From JBBDIK01 sp040880465 (lineage in GTDB: Bacteria; Actinomycetota; UBA4738; JBBDHU01): a stretch of DNA of 64,000 nucleotides. Under the pieces are notes generated by a model. It was given only the letters and a program-made list of their open reading frames with translations, made no database searches and was not told the origin of the DNA. Position 1 is the first letter of the stretch, and each line of letters starts with the position of its first letter. The stretch lies in the NCBI GenBank assembly GCA_040880465.1, contig JBBDIK010000011.1, positions 248,001 to 312,000 on the forward strand. The letters are read 5' to 3'. The position numbers and the translations under genes were made by a program. This document shows positions 9,239 to 18,900 of the stretch, piece after piece.

Positions 9239-9254
9239 ACGCATGATTATGCAC
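9239..9254 (-). promoter_or_regulatory. ARG box (ArgR operator) overlapping the argC -10
   Basis: The minus strand reads GTGCATAATCATGCGT, an imperfect palindrome with GCAT/ATGC arms. It matches 11 of 16 positions of the Mycobacterium tuberculosis ArgR operator TTGCATAACGATGCAA as I recall it. It completely covers the -10 box, so bound ArgR would block RNA polymerase. The cognate argR gene lies in the same operon. Confidence 0.75.
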
Positions 9255-9274
9255 GTCCTGGGTAAAGGTGTCAA
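9246..9274 (-). promoter_or_regulatory. argC operon promoter (TTGACA-17-CATAAT)
   Basis: On the minus strand TTGACA (9274-9269) is followed by exactly 17 nt and CATAAT (9251-9246). Only one base departs from the sigma-70 consensus in twelve. The predicted start of transcription falls one to three bases before the argC ATG at 9236, leaving no room for a ribosome site. Confidence 0.85.
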
Positions 9275-9278
9275 TATC

Positions 9279-9296
9279 CGTGCCCGGCCGGGCACG
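9279..9296 (-). terminator. GC-rich perfect palindrome after the GH114-type gene
   Basis: An 18-bp perfect palindrome (arms CGTGCCCGG) starts two bases after the stop codon of the glycosidase gene and ends four bases before the argC -35. It can form a strong RNA hairpin, but no U-tract follows. It may end or attenuate read-through into the arg promoter, or it may bind a protein. Confidence 0.4.
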
Positions 9297-9297
9297 G

Positions 9298-10146
9298 CTA
9301 GCGGCAGGGAACTCGCCAGGCCCCCAGCGACAGCTTCTTCTTCAGGGAGTTGAAATCCTTCGCGTTGGCCTTCGGGCAGAAATCCGCGACCGCCAGATCG
9401 TATTCGACCTGGAAGACGGCCTTGCCGGCGGTGATGAACGGATCGAGTCGGTCGCACTCCTTCCATCGGAAGCACTCCTCGTTCACGGCGAGATCGAAGT
9501 AGGGCTCCAACGCAGCGGCCTGCTCGACATCGTTCTTCAGGCCGGCCGAGAGCCCACGGAGGTGGGCCTCGTTGGCGAGGCGCGCGTTGTACCGCAGCTG
9601 GTCGTCGCGGGAGATCGGGAACCCGGTGTTCGCCGACCAGGCGTCGACGTTGTCGAACTCGACGCCGTCGAACCCCTTCTGCGCGCACAGGTTCAACCGT
9701 GCGCGCATGATCGGACCCAGGACCCTCCACTTCCGGACATCGACCCACCGCTCCCCCGGCCAGCCATCGAGCGGCTTCCCGACCACGCCGTCGGGGAAAT
9801 CGCCGGTGTCGGGCCGCCAGTTCTCGCGCGATCCCGCACTGACGTAGCACACGGCGATCCGCCCGTCCGCGTGCAGTCCGTCGACCACGCTCTTCGCGTT
9901 GTCGAACAGATCGATGTCGTACATCTGGACATCGACAGAGGTGTCGACCGTTCCGGAGAGCTGCCACTGCCAGCTGGTGTTCAGGGCCGGGTGCCAGCAA
10001 CCGGGACAGGCGACGGGAGCGGGCAGTCGCGGTGCCGGAGTCGAGACGGCGGCCGTGGCGGGTCTGGTGACCGCGGCCGGGCCGGTAGTCGCCGCCAAGA
10101 CGACGACGATCCCGGCGACCAGCCGCACCAGCGTCCTTAGCACCAT
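9298..10146 (-). CDS. Secreted endo-alpha-1,4-polygalactosaminidase-like protein (GH114 family)
   Basis: A 282-residue exported protein. Residues 1-35 form a signal peptide (LVRLVAGIVVVLAATTGPAA), then a (beta/alpha)8-like domain with the GH114/TM1410-type landmarks WQWQLSG, VDVQMYDIDLFD, AVCYVSAGS and KGFDGVEFDNVDAW, the last carrying candidate acidic catalytic residues. GH114 enzymes cut alpha-1,4-linked galactosamine polymers, so it may act on exopolysaccharide or biofilm matrix. An ATG also exists at 10152, but a GATACT box ends seven bases before the ATG at 10146, the spacing seen at other leaderless starts here, so I prefer 10146. It stands alone between rmuC and the arg operon. Confidence 0.75.
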   Translation of the reverse strand: MVLRTLVRLVAGIVVVLAATTGPAAVTRPATAAVSTPAPRLPAPVACPGCWHPALNTSWQWQLSGTVDTSVDVQMYDIDLFDNAKSVVDGLHADGRIAVCYVSAGSRENWRPDTGDFPDGVVGKPLDGWPGERWVDVRKWRVLGPIMRARLNLCAQKGFDGVEFDNVDAWSANTGFPISRDDQLRYNARLANEAHLRGLSAGLKNDVEQAAALEPYFDLAVNEECFRWKECDRLDPFITAGKAVFQVEYDLAVADFCPKANAKDFNSLKKKLSLGAWRVPCR

Positions 10147-10203
10147 CTCCATCAGTATCGACCGGCGCCGGCCACGCTTGACAGGGGTTCGGTCGGACGG
10201 CGC

Positions 10204-11199
10204 CTACTCCACCGCGCGCAAGAGCGCTTCCGCCGCATCGCGTTCCGGGGCATCGACGGTCGTCCCGCGAGCACGGGCAAGCGAGCCCCGGGCCTTCCCG
10301 ACCTGTGCCCGCAGCTCGTCGTTGCCGTTCGAGAGCATGGTCGCCGCCCGGGCGAACTTGTTCTCGAGGACGTTCTCGACGCCCTCGAGCACCGCCCCGA
10401 TGTCGGACAAACACGCCTGCACGTCCCCAGCAGATCCGTACCGTGACACCAGGCTGTGCAGGAACAGCAGGATCGGCAGCGCGGTCGAGTAGGGGACGAT
10501 GACCACGCCCCGCGCGAAGGCCTCGGTATGCGCCTTGCGGATGGCCTCGTAGGCAGCGTCGGGCACCGCGGCGACGGCGACCGGCGCCGTCAGCGCGGGA
10601 TCGAGGTACTGAGCGACCTCCTTCGCCCGAGCTCCGACCACCTTCTCGACCGATCGCATCGCGGCATCGCTCGCGGCCGCACCGTCGGCCGCCTCCAGCG
10701 CCGCCAGTTCGGCATCGGCGCTCCACTTCGAGTCGATCGGAAGCCGTCGTCCGTCCGGCAGTTCCAGCCCATACTCCACGACCTTGCCGTTCACCCTGAA
10801 GTCGGTCACGAGCATCCCCGGCGGGAGCGCAGCGAGCTGCTCGCGCAGGATGTTCTCCCCGAATCGTCCCTTGGACGATCCGCCCGCCAGCGCGCCCGAG
10901 AGACGCCGGACGATCTCGATGGTCTCGCCTTCACGGACCCGGCGCTCCTCTTCCCGGACGGAGAGCTCGCCGAGCGAACGGCGGGCGGCCGAGATCTCAG
11001 CCGTCAGGCGTCCCGTCTCACCATCGCCCGAGCGTGCGGCATCCGCCAGGCGCCGCATCTCGGCAGACTGCACCTCGAGACGCGCCTCGATGCGCTCGAC
11101 GGGCACGGGAGGGATCTCGCGACGACGCACGGCGGCAAGGGCAAGGCCGGCTCCCGCGCCGATGAACAAGGCGAGCGCGACGATGAAGATGGCTTCCAT
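10204..11199 (-). CDS. rmuC: RmuC-family DNA recombination protein
   Basis: A 331-residue RmuC-family protein: an N-terminal membrane helix (residues 3-24), a coiled-coil region (about 35-100), then the conserved nuclease-like core with KGRFGENILREQL, a VEYGLELPDGRRLPIDSKW segment and the later VIVPYSTALPILLFLHS. RmuC limits DNA inversion at short repeats; its core resembles PD-(D/E)XK nucleases, with DSK as the presumed metal/catalytic motif. The ATG at 11199 has a GAGAGGAACG ribosome site. The open frame continues upstream into unrelated sequence and was rejected. Confidence 0.88.
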   Translation of the reverse strand: MEAIFIVALALFIGAGAGLALAAVRRREIPPVPVERIEARLEVQSAEMRRLADAARSGDGETGRLTAEISAARRSLGELSVREEERRVREGETIEIVRRLSGALAGGSSKGRFGENILREQLAALPPGMLVTDFRVNGKVVEYGLELPDGRRLPIDSKWSADAELAALEAADGAAASDAAMRSVEKVVGARAKEVAQYLDPALTAPVAVAAVPDAAYEAIRKAHTEAFARGVVIVPYSTALPILLFLHSLVSRYGSAGDVQACLSDIGAVLEGVENVLENKFARAATMLSNGNDELRAQVGKARGSLARARGTTVDAPERDAAEALLRAVE

Positions 11200-11322
11200 A
11201 TCCGTTCCTCTCAACTGGGGTCGGCTCCCACCGTAGCGAGGGGGTCTGACATCCGGGGATCGGGCACGGGCGGTCGTGCCGCAGCAGCTCGTGGGGGGAT
11301 GCGCCGCACCCCGGCGCAGGCG

Positions 11323-11328
11323 TATAGT
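11323..11328 (+). promoter_or_regulatory. Candidate -10 box for the 11404 gene
   Basis: TATAGT stands out in GC-rich surroundings about 75 nt before the ATG at 11404. No convincing -35 is seen. The 11200-11403 interval otherwise holds nothing recognisable. Confidence 0.35.
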
Positions 11329-11403
11329 TCGTCTGGGTGGTTTTCGCGATCGCCCGCCGAACGACCTAAAGCCAGACTGGCGCAGGGCCGAAAGGTGTAG
11401 TAA

Positions 11404-12042
11404 ATGAGCATGGTGATGGCTGAATCGACCGACCCCATCGACGCATTCGCGACTGAAGGCGAATCCGCGGTCCGCGACCGCATCAGAGACCTCGAGATCG
11501 AGATCGAACGGCTCAAGACGTCCCTGGAGGACGCTCAGAAAGCCAAGCAGATCTTGTTCCTGACCGGCGATCCGCTCACCAAAGAGGTCGTCCACTTCTT
11601 CACCGACATGCTCGGCAGCCCGGCGCAACAAGCGGACGGGCCGGGTGACTTCTGGTTGGTTGCCGAGGCGGTCGGCGAGGCGTGGTGCTTCGGCGAGGTC
11701 CACGAGTCCGAGACCGGCAACGTCACCCGCGAGCACCTCGCGCGGATCATGATCGACCGTGGCGAGGCCGGGAAGGCCGACGACTTCCCCGCGCTGCTCG
11801 TGGTCAACACCTTCTGCACGAAGGAAACGACCGGCGAACGCGATCTGCCCGTGCCGGAAGACGTTCGCCGCCGGGCAGCGGAAGACAACATCCTCGTCGT
11901 CCGAACCCTCGATCTCGTCCGCCTCCGACAGAAGGACCTCAGCGGGTTCCCGGGCATCAAGGAATTCCTCGAAGCCGTTCGTGCGGGTGGCGGCTGGTAC
12001 GAAGTCAACGACGCGCTCGCGTCGAAGGTGCACGCCGCCTAG
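11404..12042 (+). CDS. Coiled-coil protein of unknown function, possible PD-(D/E)XK-like fold
   Basis: I do not recognise a named family. The 212-residue protein has an N-terminal charged coiled coil (about residues 20-50, DRIRDLEIEIERLKTSLEDA), then a mixed alpha/beta domain. The order of features (FWLVAEAVGEAWCFGEVHES, then LLVVNTFCTKET, then a helix ending in NILVVRTLDLVRL) resembles the layout of restriction-endonuclease-fold domains, in which a strand-borne acidic residue is followed by a second strand and a C-terminal helix. A complete D...ExK motif is not visible, so this is weak inference. The start is ATG at 11404 with GAAAGG upstream; ATGs at 11410 and 11416 are alternatives. It is followed closely by the HEAGH membrane protein. 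Confidence 0.65.
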   Translation: MSMVMAESTDPIDAFATEGESAVRDRIRDLEIEIERLKTSLEDAQKAKQILFLTGDPLTKEVVHFFTDMLGSPAQQADGPGDFWLVAEAVGEAWCFGEVHESETGNVTREHLARIMIDRGEAGKADDFPALLVVNTFCTKETTGERDLPVPEDVRRRAAEDNILVVRTLDLVRLRQKDLSGFPGIKEFLEAVRAGGGWYEVNDALASKVHAA

Positions 12043-12055
12043 GGGGGCGCAGCGA

Positions 12056-12757
12056 GTGAGCCTTCGGGGCGACAACCTCCCCTCCCTCCCCCGCGAAGCC
12101 ACATCCTGGAACCTGACCTGGAGCTACGTTGCCGCGGGTTGCGTCTGCCTGGTCTTCGGATGGTTCGCCTTCGCCCGTGGACAACGCGTCCCATTCCTCT
12201 GGTTCATCGACCTCGGTTTCCACGAGGCCGGACACTTCCTGACCTCGTGGGCACCGCGGTTGGTCACACTGATGATGGGCTCGATCTTCCAGGTAGCCAT
12301 CCCTGTGATCCTGGTGGGATACGTTCTGTTCAAGCGCTGGTCGTACGCGCTTGCCGCCGTCTGTCTCGCGTGGGCGGGGACGTCGGCCCAGAACGTGAGC
12401 GTCTACATCGCCGACGCGCCATACGGGAACCTCCCGCTGATCGGCAACGAGCACGACTGGTCCGCGATCCTGTTCGAGTTCAGCGCGGTCCATCGTGCTG
12501 CCACGATCGCAGCCATCGTCAAGGGGCTGGGACTCGTCCTGTTGCTGGCGGGTATCGGCCTGTGCGTCGCCGGGCCGTTCCTGGAACGGAAACGGCTGCA
12601 ACAGGGGATGGTCGACGCGACGGCCGGTTCCTCCCCGGATCGACCCCCGCCGACGGGAGGCTGGGCGATCGTGCCTCCTTGGGAGCAGCCGGTCGGCGGC
12701 CCACCGCGAGACACGCCGGGCGCCCCGGACGTTCGCGGAGGAGATCGTGGTGTGTAA
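12056..12757 (+). CDS. Multi-pass membrane protein with HEAGH motif, M50-like metalloprotease family
   Basis: A 233-residue protein with about five hydrophobic segments (near residues 22-40, 48-66, 74-92, 94-112 and 165-187). An HExxH zinc-ligand motif (FHEAGHF, His56-Glu57-His60) lies at the start of the second segment, followed by MGSIFQVAIPV, the counterpart of the G-x-x-x-Q-x-x-x-P element of membrane zinc proteases. A conserved-looking VSVYIADAPYGNLPLIG-x-EHDW block could supply a third ligand. The tail from about residue 195 is proline-rich and disordered. The GTG start at 12056 lies 13 nt after the previous stop, preceded by a G-run. Proteolytic activity is inferred only; an HEAGH-containing protein of unknown function is the safe description. 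Confidence 0.7.
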   Translation: MSLRGDNLPSLPREATSWNLTWSYVAAGCVCLVFGWFAFARGQRVPFLWFIDLGFHEAGHFLTSWAPRLVTLMMGSIFQVAIPVILVGYVLFKRWSYALAAVCLAWAGTSAQNVSVYIADAPYGNLPLIGNEHDWSAILFEFSAVHRAATIAAIVKGLGLVLLLAGIGLCVAGPFLERKRLQQGMVDATAGSSPDRPPPTGGWAIVPPWEQPVGGPPRDTPGAPDVRGGDRGV

Positions 12758-13259
12758 CCATCCCGATATCCGTCGGCATATCCCCTCCGCGCTGGGCTCC
12801 GCGCTGCTGATCGCGTCCGTCGCCGTCTTGACCGGGTGTGTCCTGCAACCCCCGGCGGGCACGGATGGGGCCCCGGCAGGCCCCCAGGCGGGTGAGGAAC
12901 CGGCGGACCCCGACGGACCCCTCGGCGCTGCGCAGGCCGCGAGTTCCAGCGCGACGATCCGGCAGGCTGAAGTGACGGCCCATGTCTACTTCTCCGAATA
13001 CGGGGCGTTCGGTGAGTTCACGCCCGAGCTCGCCGAGCAGTACGACCCGAACCTGTCCTGGAACGAGAGCCCAACGGCGGTCGACGGCGAAGTGAGCATC
13101 CGGGGGGCGGATGAGACACGCGTGCTGTTGGTCACGACCTCTCAGCTGGGCGATCCGGTCTGCGCGGCGATCGACGAGTCGCTGACCGTCACGACGACGC
13201 TCGGCAGTCAGGACGCACCGACCTTCGACAGCTGCTCGGGAGGACTTCCCGGCCTCTAG
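12747..13259 (+). CDS. Lipoprotein with pilin-like extracellular domain
   Basis: A 170-residue protein. Residues 15-32 form a lipoprotein signal ending in LTGC, the lipobox; lgt is encoded elsewhere in this window. A Pro/Gly/Ala-rich linker (about 35-65) leads to a domain whose pattern (TIRQAEVTAHVYFSEYGAF...FTPELAEQYDPNLSW) resembles the globular part of type IV pilins and pseudopilins of Gram-positive bacteria, where a helix of the kind AKTYYTDNGTY is followed by LAxxxPxLxW. The hydrophobic pilin helix is replaced by the lipid anchor. The GTG at 12747 follows GGAGGAGATC and overlaps the end of the upstream gene by 11 bp. The stop overlaps the convergent GGDEF-EAL gene by three bases. Confidence 0.65.
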   Translation: MVCNHPDIRRHIPSALGSALLIASVAVLTGCVLQPPAGTDGAPAGPQAGEEPADPDGPLGAAQAASSSATIRQAEVTAHVYFSEYGAFGEFTPELAEQYDPNLSWNESPTAVDGEVSIRGADETRVLLVTTSQLGDPVCAAIDESLTVTTTLGSQDAPTFDSCSGGLPGL

Positions 13260-15958
13260 CTCTGATCCGCGAACCCTGCGCGTGCCAGCTCGGGGATCCC
13301 CTCCGGCGGGACCGGGCGGCTGAACAGATACCCCTGTCCGAGGACACATCCGGCACCGCGAAGGATGCGGAGCTGCTTCCGCGTTTCGATCCCTTCGGCG
13401 AGTGATCGCACCCCGAGCTCAGAGGCGAAGCCAACGACGGCATGCACGAAGTCCGCGACCTCGGCCTCGTCGGCCACGTCGCGCACGAGCGGTCCATCGA
13501 TCTTGAGGATGTCGATCGGCAGATCCCTGAGGCGCACGGGCGGTGTGTACCCCGTTCCGAAATCGTCGAGGGCCACGAGCATTCCGATCTCCCTGAGGCT
13601 CCCCAGGACCCGGATCGCCCGTGCGGGGTCAGCCATCGCCGCGGACTCAGGCACCTCGACGCAGATCGAGTCAGCCGCCACATCCGCTTCCGCAAGGACG
13701 CGCTGGATCCCCGCCGCAAGATCGCGCTGCCAGAGTTGCCGCGGCGAGAGGTTGAAACTGAGATCGAGGTCGACACCCTGCGAACGCCACACGGTGGCTT
13801 GCCGGCACAGCTCCTCGAGGACCCACTCGCCGATGATCTCGAGCAACCCCATCTCTTCGGCGATCGGCAGGAACTCGGCCGGCGGGATGAGACCTCCCGC
13901 AGGCTTGCGCCAGCGCAGCAGCGCCTCGGCGGCCACGACGCGCCCGGAGGCCAATTCCACCACCGGCTGATAGTGCAGGACCCACGTCTGCTCCTTGACC
14001 GCAGCACGGAGGCGACGCGGGAACGAAAGCTTCGTCAAGCGTTCGTCGGTCCGCTCGCCGTGCACCGTCGACCCCCCGCGCTGAGATTCCTTGCTCTCAT
14101 ACATCGCCGAGTCCGAGTTCTTCATGAGGGCGCGTTCGTCCACGGCATCCATCGGGAAAACGCTGATGCCGATACTCACCGACGTGTGGAGGTCATGGTC
14201 ACCGACCCGGAACGCTTCGGCCATAGCCTCGTGGATCCGCTCCGCGGTACGCCGGGCGAGTCGAACGGCGTGCTCCTCCACTTCCGCCTCCGCAACGTCG
14301 CCCGGTGCCAGGTCCAGGTCGGCCAGCATGACCAGGAACTCGTCACCACCCTGCCGCGCGACCAGGTCCGTCTCACGAACGGATGCCGTGAGGCGCCCCG
14401 CAACCTGCCGCAGGAGCTCGTCGCCGACGGCGTGACCGAGGGTGTCGTTGACGTCCTTGAACCCGTCGAGATCCATGAAGAGCACCGCGACACCCAAGTT
14501 GCGTCGACGGGCCCGAGCCATGGCCGGCTCGAGCATGGCCTCGAACAGTGCCCTGTTGGCCAAGCCGGTCAGCCGGTCGTGGTACGCGAGGAACTCGATC
14601 TCGGCCTCGGCTTCCTTGCGTTCCGTCACGTCGTGCAGGAGTCCCTGGATCAGCCAGGGCCGGCCGTCGTCGTGCCGGATCAGCTTCGGATCATCCCGGA
14701 TCCAGACCTCTCGCCCATCCTCGCGAACCATCCGGTACTCCTGAGGGGTGAGCCGCCCGGTCTCCCGCTCTTTCAGATGTCGTTCCCAAACCAGGTCGCG
14801 GTCGTCAGGGTGGATGTGGTCGTGCCACCACGCGGGGTGGTGGAGCCATTCCACCGGACCGCATCCGAGGATGTAGTCGACCTGGGGACTGACGTACCGA
14901 AGGTCCGCATCCTCGTCGTTCACCGGCTCGACGTACAGGATCGCCGGGATCTGCTCCACAAGGGTCCGGTAGCGCTCCTCGGCTTCGCGCAGCTGTTCCT
15001 CGATACTCTTGCGATCGGTGATGTCGATCATCACGCCGTGCCAGTAGGGCTGGTCAGCCTCCCCCTCGAACAGATAGGACTCGTCGCGCATCCATGCCCA
15101 CGAGCCATCCCGACGGCGAACGCGGTATTCCAGGACGAACGGATCCTTCGTGATCGCCGTCCGTCGCGCCTCTTCCTCCACCCGCTCGACATCGTCAGGA
15201 TGGACGATCTCGTTCCACGCACTCCCCTCGCGATCCTGGAGCCACCACTCCTGCGTGTAGCCGAGGATCGACTCGATCTGCGGACTGACGTAGACATCGC
15301 TGTACCCCAGCCGGCTCTCCGCATCCGTGTACTCGATGTAGGTGATCGCGGGAAGGTGCTCGACATGGGTCTTGTAGCGAGACTCTGCTTCTGCGAGCCG
15401 GCCTGCGATCCGCTCCCGCTCGATCGCGGCACCGAGGGTCCCTGCCGCCGCCCGCAGGGTCTGGAGCTCCAGATCGGACCAGTCGCGTTCGGTTCGGCAG
15501 TCATCGAAGCCGATGAACCCCCACCACTCATCGCCGGCGAAAACCGGAACGCAGGCCATCGACAGGATGCCCTCGGACTCCATATCCACCTGCTCCGCCT
15601 CCGGCATGTCACGGCGAAGGCCGTGCAAGACCTTCCCGGTCGACATCAGCGCCTCCCACCGCTGGAATCCGCGGGCGTAGGGATACGCCTGGTTCTCGGG
15701 GTCGTCGATGGTCGGGCTGACGCCCTCGCCCGTCCACTCCATGACCTGCGACATCACCAGAGATCCTTCGGCCTCGCGCGCGTTCTCGAAGAGGTACACC
15801 CGGCTCACGTCCGCCGCCTCGCCCACGCGCCGGAAGATGTCTGGCAGCGGATCTCGCCACGACGCGGCGGTGACGAGCACATCGGCCGCGTACGCGACCG
15901 CACCCAGGATCGACCCCGCCCGCTGGAACGTAGTAACGGGGATCTCCGGATCGCTCAC
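13256..15958 (-). CDS. GAF-PAS-PAS-GGDEF-EAL cyclic-di-GMP signalling protein
   Basis: A 900-residue soluble protein: GAF (about 25-185, with WWGFIGFDDC), two PAS domains with PAC ends (about 195-465), GGDEF (about 470-640) and EAL (about 655-890). The GGDEF active site is intact (RQGGDEF) and preceded at the usual distance by RETD, an RxxD inhibitory site, so diguanylate cyclase activity with product feedback is expected. The EAL domain keeps EALLRW, NLSPRQ, ALDDFGTGY, LKIDG, LAEGIET and QGYLF, all the residues needed for phosphodiesterase activity. The GTG start at 15958 overlaps the stop of the upstream paralog, so the two are co-expressed. The ligands of the GAF and PAS sensors are unknown. 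Confidence 0.92.
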   Translation of the reverse strand: MSDPEIPVTTFQRAGSILGAVAYAADVLVTAASWRDPLPDIFRRVGEAADVSRVYLFENAREAEGSLVMSQVMEWTGEGVSPTIDDPENQAYPYARGFQRWEALMSTGKVLHGLRRDMPEAEQVDMESEGILSMACVPVFAGDEWWGFIGFDDCRTERDWSDLELQTLRAAAGTLGAAIERERIAGRLAEAESRYKTHVEHLPAITYIEYTDAESRLGYSDVYVSPQIESILGYTQEWWLQDREGSAWNEIVHPDDVERVEEEARRTAITKDPFVLEYRVRRRDGSWAWMRDESYLFEGEADQPYWHGVMIDITDRKSIEEQLREAEERYRTLVEQIPAILYVEPVNDEDADLRYVSPQVDYILGCGPVEWLHHPAWWHDHIHPDDRDLVWERHLKERETGRLTPQEYRMVREDGREVWIRDDPKLIRHDDGRPWLIQGLLHDVTERKEAEAEIEFLAYHDRLTGLANRALFEAMLEPAMARARRRNLGVAVLFMDLDGFKDVNDTLGHAVGDELLRQVAGRLTASVRETDLVARQGGDEFLVMLADLDLAPGDVAEAEVEEHAVRLARRTAERIHEAMAEAFRVGDHDLHTSVSIGISVFPMDAVDERALMKNSDSAMYESKESQRGGSTVHGERTDERLTKLSFPRRLRAAVKEQTWVLHYQPVVELASGRVVAAEALLRWRKPAGGLIPPAEFLPIAEEMGLLEIIGEWVLEELCRQATVWRSQGVDLDLSFNLSPRQLWQRDLAAGIQRVLAEADVAADSICVEVPESAAMADPARAIRVLGSLREIGMLVALDDFGTGYTPPVRLRDLPIDILKIDGPLVRDVADEAEVADFVHAVVGFASELGVRSLAEGIETRKQLRILRGAGCVLGQGYLFSRPVPPEGIPELARAGFADQS

Positions 15959-18900
15959 GTCGATGTGTCACCCGCGGCGTGGAACGCGGCGATGCCCTCC
16001 GCCGAGACCGGCCGACTGAACAGGTACCCCTGCGCGAGGCGGCAGCCGAGGTCAACGAGGAACCTGCGCTGCTCCTCGGTCTCGACGCCGACGGCCAGCG
16101 GCGTGATCCCCAGATCTGCCGCGAACGACATGACCGCCTCGAGGAAGTTCGCGACCTCTGCATCCTCAGGCAGGTCGCGGATCAAGGGTTGATCGATCTT
16201 GAGGACGTCGACCGGCAGATGCTTGAGGCGCGCCGGCGGCGAGTAGCCCGTCCCGAAATCGTCGATGGCGACGCGGAGTCCGCGTTCGTGGAGGGTCCAG
16301 AGCACCTTCTGGGTCCTGGCCGGATCGGTCATCGCCGTCGCCTCCGAGATCTCGACGATCAGCCGGGTCGAAACCACCTCAGCGTCCCGCAGGTTCTTCA
16401 TGATCTTATCGGCGAGGTCCCGCTGCCAGAGTTGCCGAGGCGACAGGTTGACGCTGATGTCCAGTTCCATCCCCTCGTCGCTCCATGCGCGAGCCTGGCG
16501 TGCGAGTTCCTCGAGAACCCATTCCCCGATGATCTCCATGAGGCCCATCTCCTCGGCGAGCGGCAAGAACTCGCCGGGGAGCACCAGGTCTCCGCGCGGC
16601 CGGCGCCACCGGAGGAGCGCCTCGACGCCGACCATCGTCCCGTCCCGGATGTCGACCACCGGCTGGTAGTGCAGGACCCAATCTCGGTCCTTCACGGCCC
16701 GCTGCAAGCGCCGGGTTAGCGAGAGCTGCGTCATCGGGTCCTTGCCGGCTTGACTGTGGACCTTGTATCCCCCCGCCCGACCCTTCTTGCTCTCGTACAT
16801 CGCCGCATCGGCGTTCTTCAGCAGCGTGCGCGTGTCGACCGCGTCGAGGGGGAACAAGCTGACGCCGATGCTGAAGGAGGAGTGAACCTCGGCCTCCCCG
16901 ACGAGGATAGGGGCCCGCATCGCGGTGTGGATCCGCTGTGCCATCATCTCGGCCACCTGCATGGCCTTGTCCTTGCCGTCGACCACTTCCATCTCCGACC
17001 CGGGTTCGAGGTCCGTCAGGAGAACGAGGAACTCATCCCCGCCCTGCCGGGCGACGACGTCGGTGTCGCGGGTGGCTTCGACGAGCCGATCCGCCACCTC
17101 CTTGAGGAGTTCGTCACCCGCCTGGTGCCCGAACGTGTCGTTGACCTCCTTGAACCCGTCTAGATCCATGAACAAGAGCGCCACGGACATGTTGGCGCGG
17201 CGTGCGCGGGCAAGGGCCGGATCAAGCATCTCCTCCAGCAAGGCGCGGTTGGCGAGCCCCGTAAGCGAATCGTGATAGGCGAGGAAGGCGACCTGCTCCT
17301 CCGCTTCCTTGCGATCGGTGATGTCGTGCATCAGCCCTTGGATCATCCAGGGCTCACCGTTCTCGTCGCGGAGGAGGGTGGCCTCCTCCCGGATCCAGAC
17401 GACGCGGCCGTCATCGCGAACCATCCGGTACTCGTGGGTCATGGGCTCTCCCGAGTCACGATGCTGCGCGTAGGTCTCCCATACCCGCGGTTCATCGTCG
17501 GGGTGGATGTGGAGGTGCCACCAGGACTGGTTCGTCAGCCACTCGTCGGGCGGGCAGCCGAGGATGGTCTCTACCTGGGGACTGACATACATCGAGAACC
17601 CCTCTTCATCGACAGGATCGAGGTAGGTGATCGCGGGGATCTTCTCGATGATGGCCTTGTACTTCGTCTCGGCTTCCCGGAGCTGCTCGATGACTGAGTG
17701 CTCCTCGGTAAAGTCGTACATCACGCCTTGCACCATCGTGGGAGAGCCTTCCCCGTCGCCGTCGCGGACGCCGTCGCGGACGACCATGTCTTCTTCCCGG
17801 ATCCAGCGCACCGACCCATCCTTGTGGATCATCCGGAACTCGAACGACCAGGGACCGCCTTGTTCGCGGCCGGCGATGTACTCGTCCCAGGCGCGGTCAC
17901 GGTCGTCCGGATGGATCGCGGAGTACCAGCTCTCGGGGTTGCCGACCCATTCCTCTGCCGTGTACCCGAGCAGGTCCTCGATCCCAGGACTGATGAACGT
18001 CGTGGTCGCATTCTCGTCGAGCGAGTCCATGTAGATCACCGCCGGAACCTGTTCCACCAGCCGCCGGAAGCGTCCCTCCGCTTCGCTGAGCTGCTGCTCC
18101 GCAAGCTTCTGCTCGGTGACGTCGTACATGATGCCTTGGACGACGTCGGGATCGCTCGCGGCGTCGCGGATCATCCTGAACTCGTCGCGGATCCAGACGG
18201 TCCGTCCGTCCGGACGGATCATCCGGTACTCCTGCACCATCGTGTCGCCCGTCCCCCCACCGGACGCGATCCACTCGGCGTACTCGCTGACCGCACGGCC
18301 GGCATCGTCGGGATGCATATGTCGCTCCCAGAGGTCGGGGTCGGCGATCCACGCATCGGGGGTCAAGCCCAAGATCGGTTCGAGCTGCGGACCCACGAAC
18401 ACGGACCGGTAGCCCTGGTCTGCGACGTCGATGTACAGGATGGCAGGGATCTGTTCGACCAACGTGCGATAGCGTCGCTCGGCCTCCTGCACGCGATGCT
18501 GTTGCTCGTGACGCTCGATGGTGCCACCGAGCACCTCGGCCGCGACCCGGAGCGCATCGATCTCGCTCGTACTCCAGACCCGTTCCTCGGCGCAATCGTC
18601 GAACCCAAGGTAGCCCCACCACGCGTCGGCTTCCAAGACGGGAACGAAGACGCACGACAGGATGTCTTCGTCTTCGAGTCCTTCTCGCTCCGTATCGGGG
18701 AAGTCACGGGTCGGTCCGCTCACGACCTCGCCCGCGCTCAGGACATCGGCCCAGCGCGTGTGCCCCTCGCTGTAGGGGAACGCAATGTTGTCCTCAAGCT
18801 GGATCGTCGGGGCGATGCCGTCCGCGACCCATTCGAAACGCTGCGTCATCAGCAGCTCGCCGTCGTCACGGACCGAGTTCTGGAAGAGGTACGCGCGGCT

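Noticed and set aside
9236..9254. GTG 9254 as the argC start
   Set aside because: It lies between the -35 and -10 of the best promoter in the window and would not be transcribed from it.
13442..16192. A 916-codon open frame on the plus strand, antisense to the GGDEF-EAL genes
   Set aside because: High GC makes long antisense frames common; the translation is rich in Arg/Pro/His/Val, has no domains, and the opposite strand carries clear conserved proteins.
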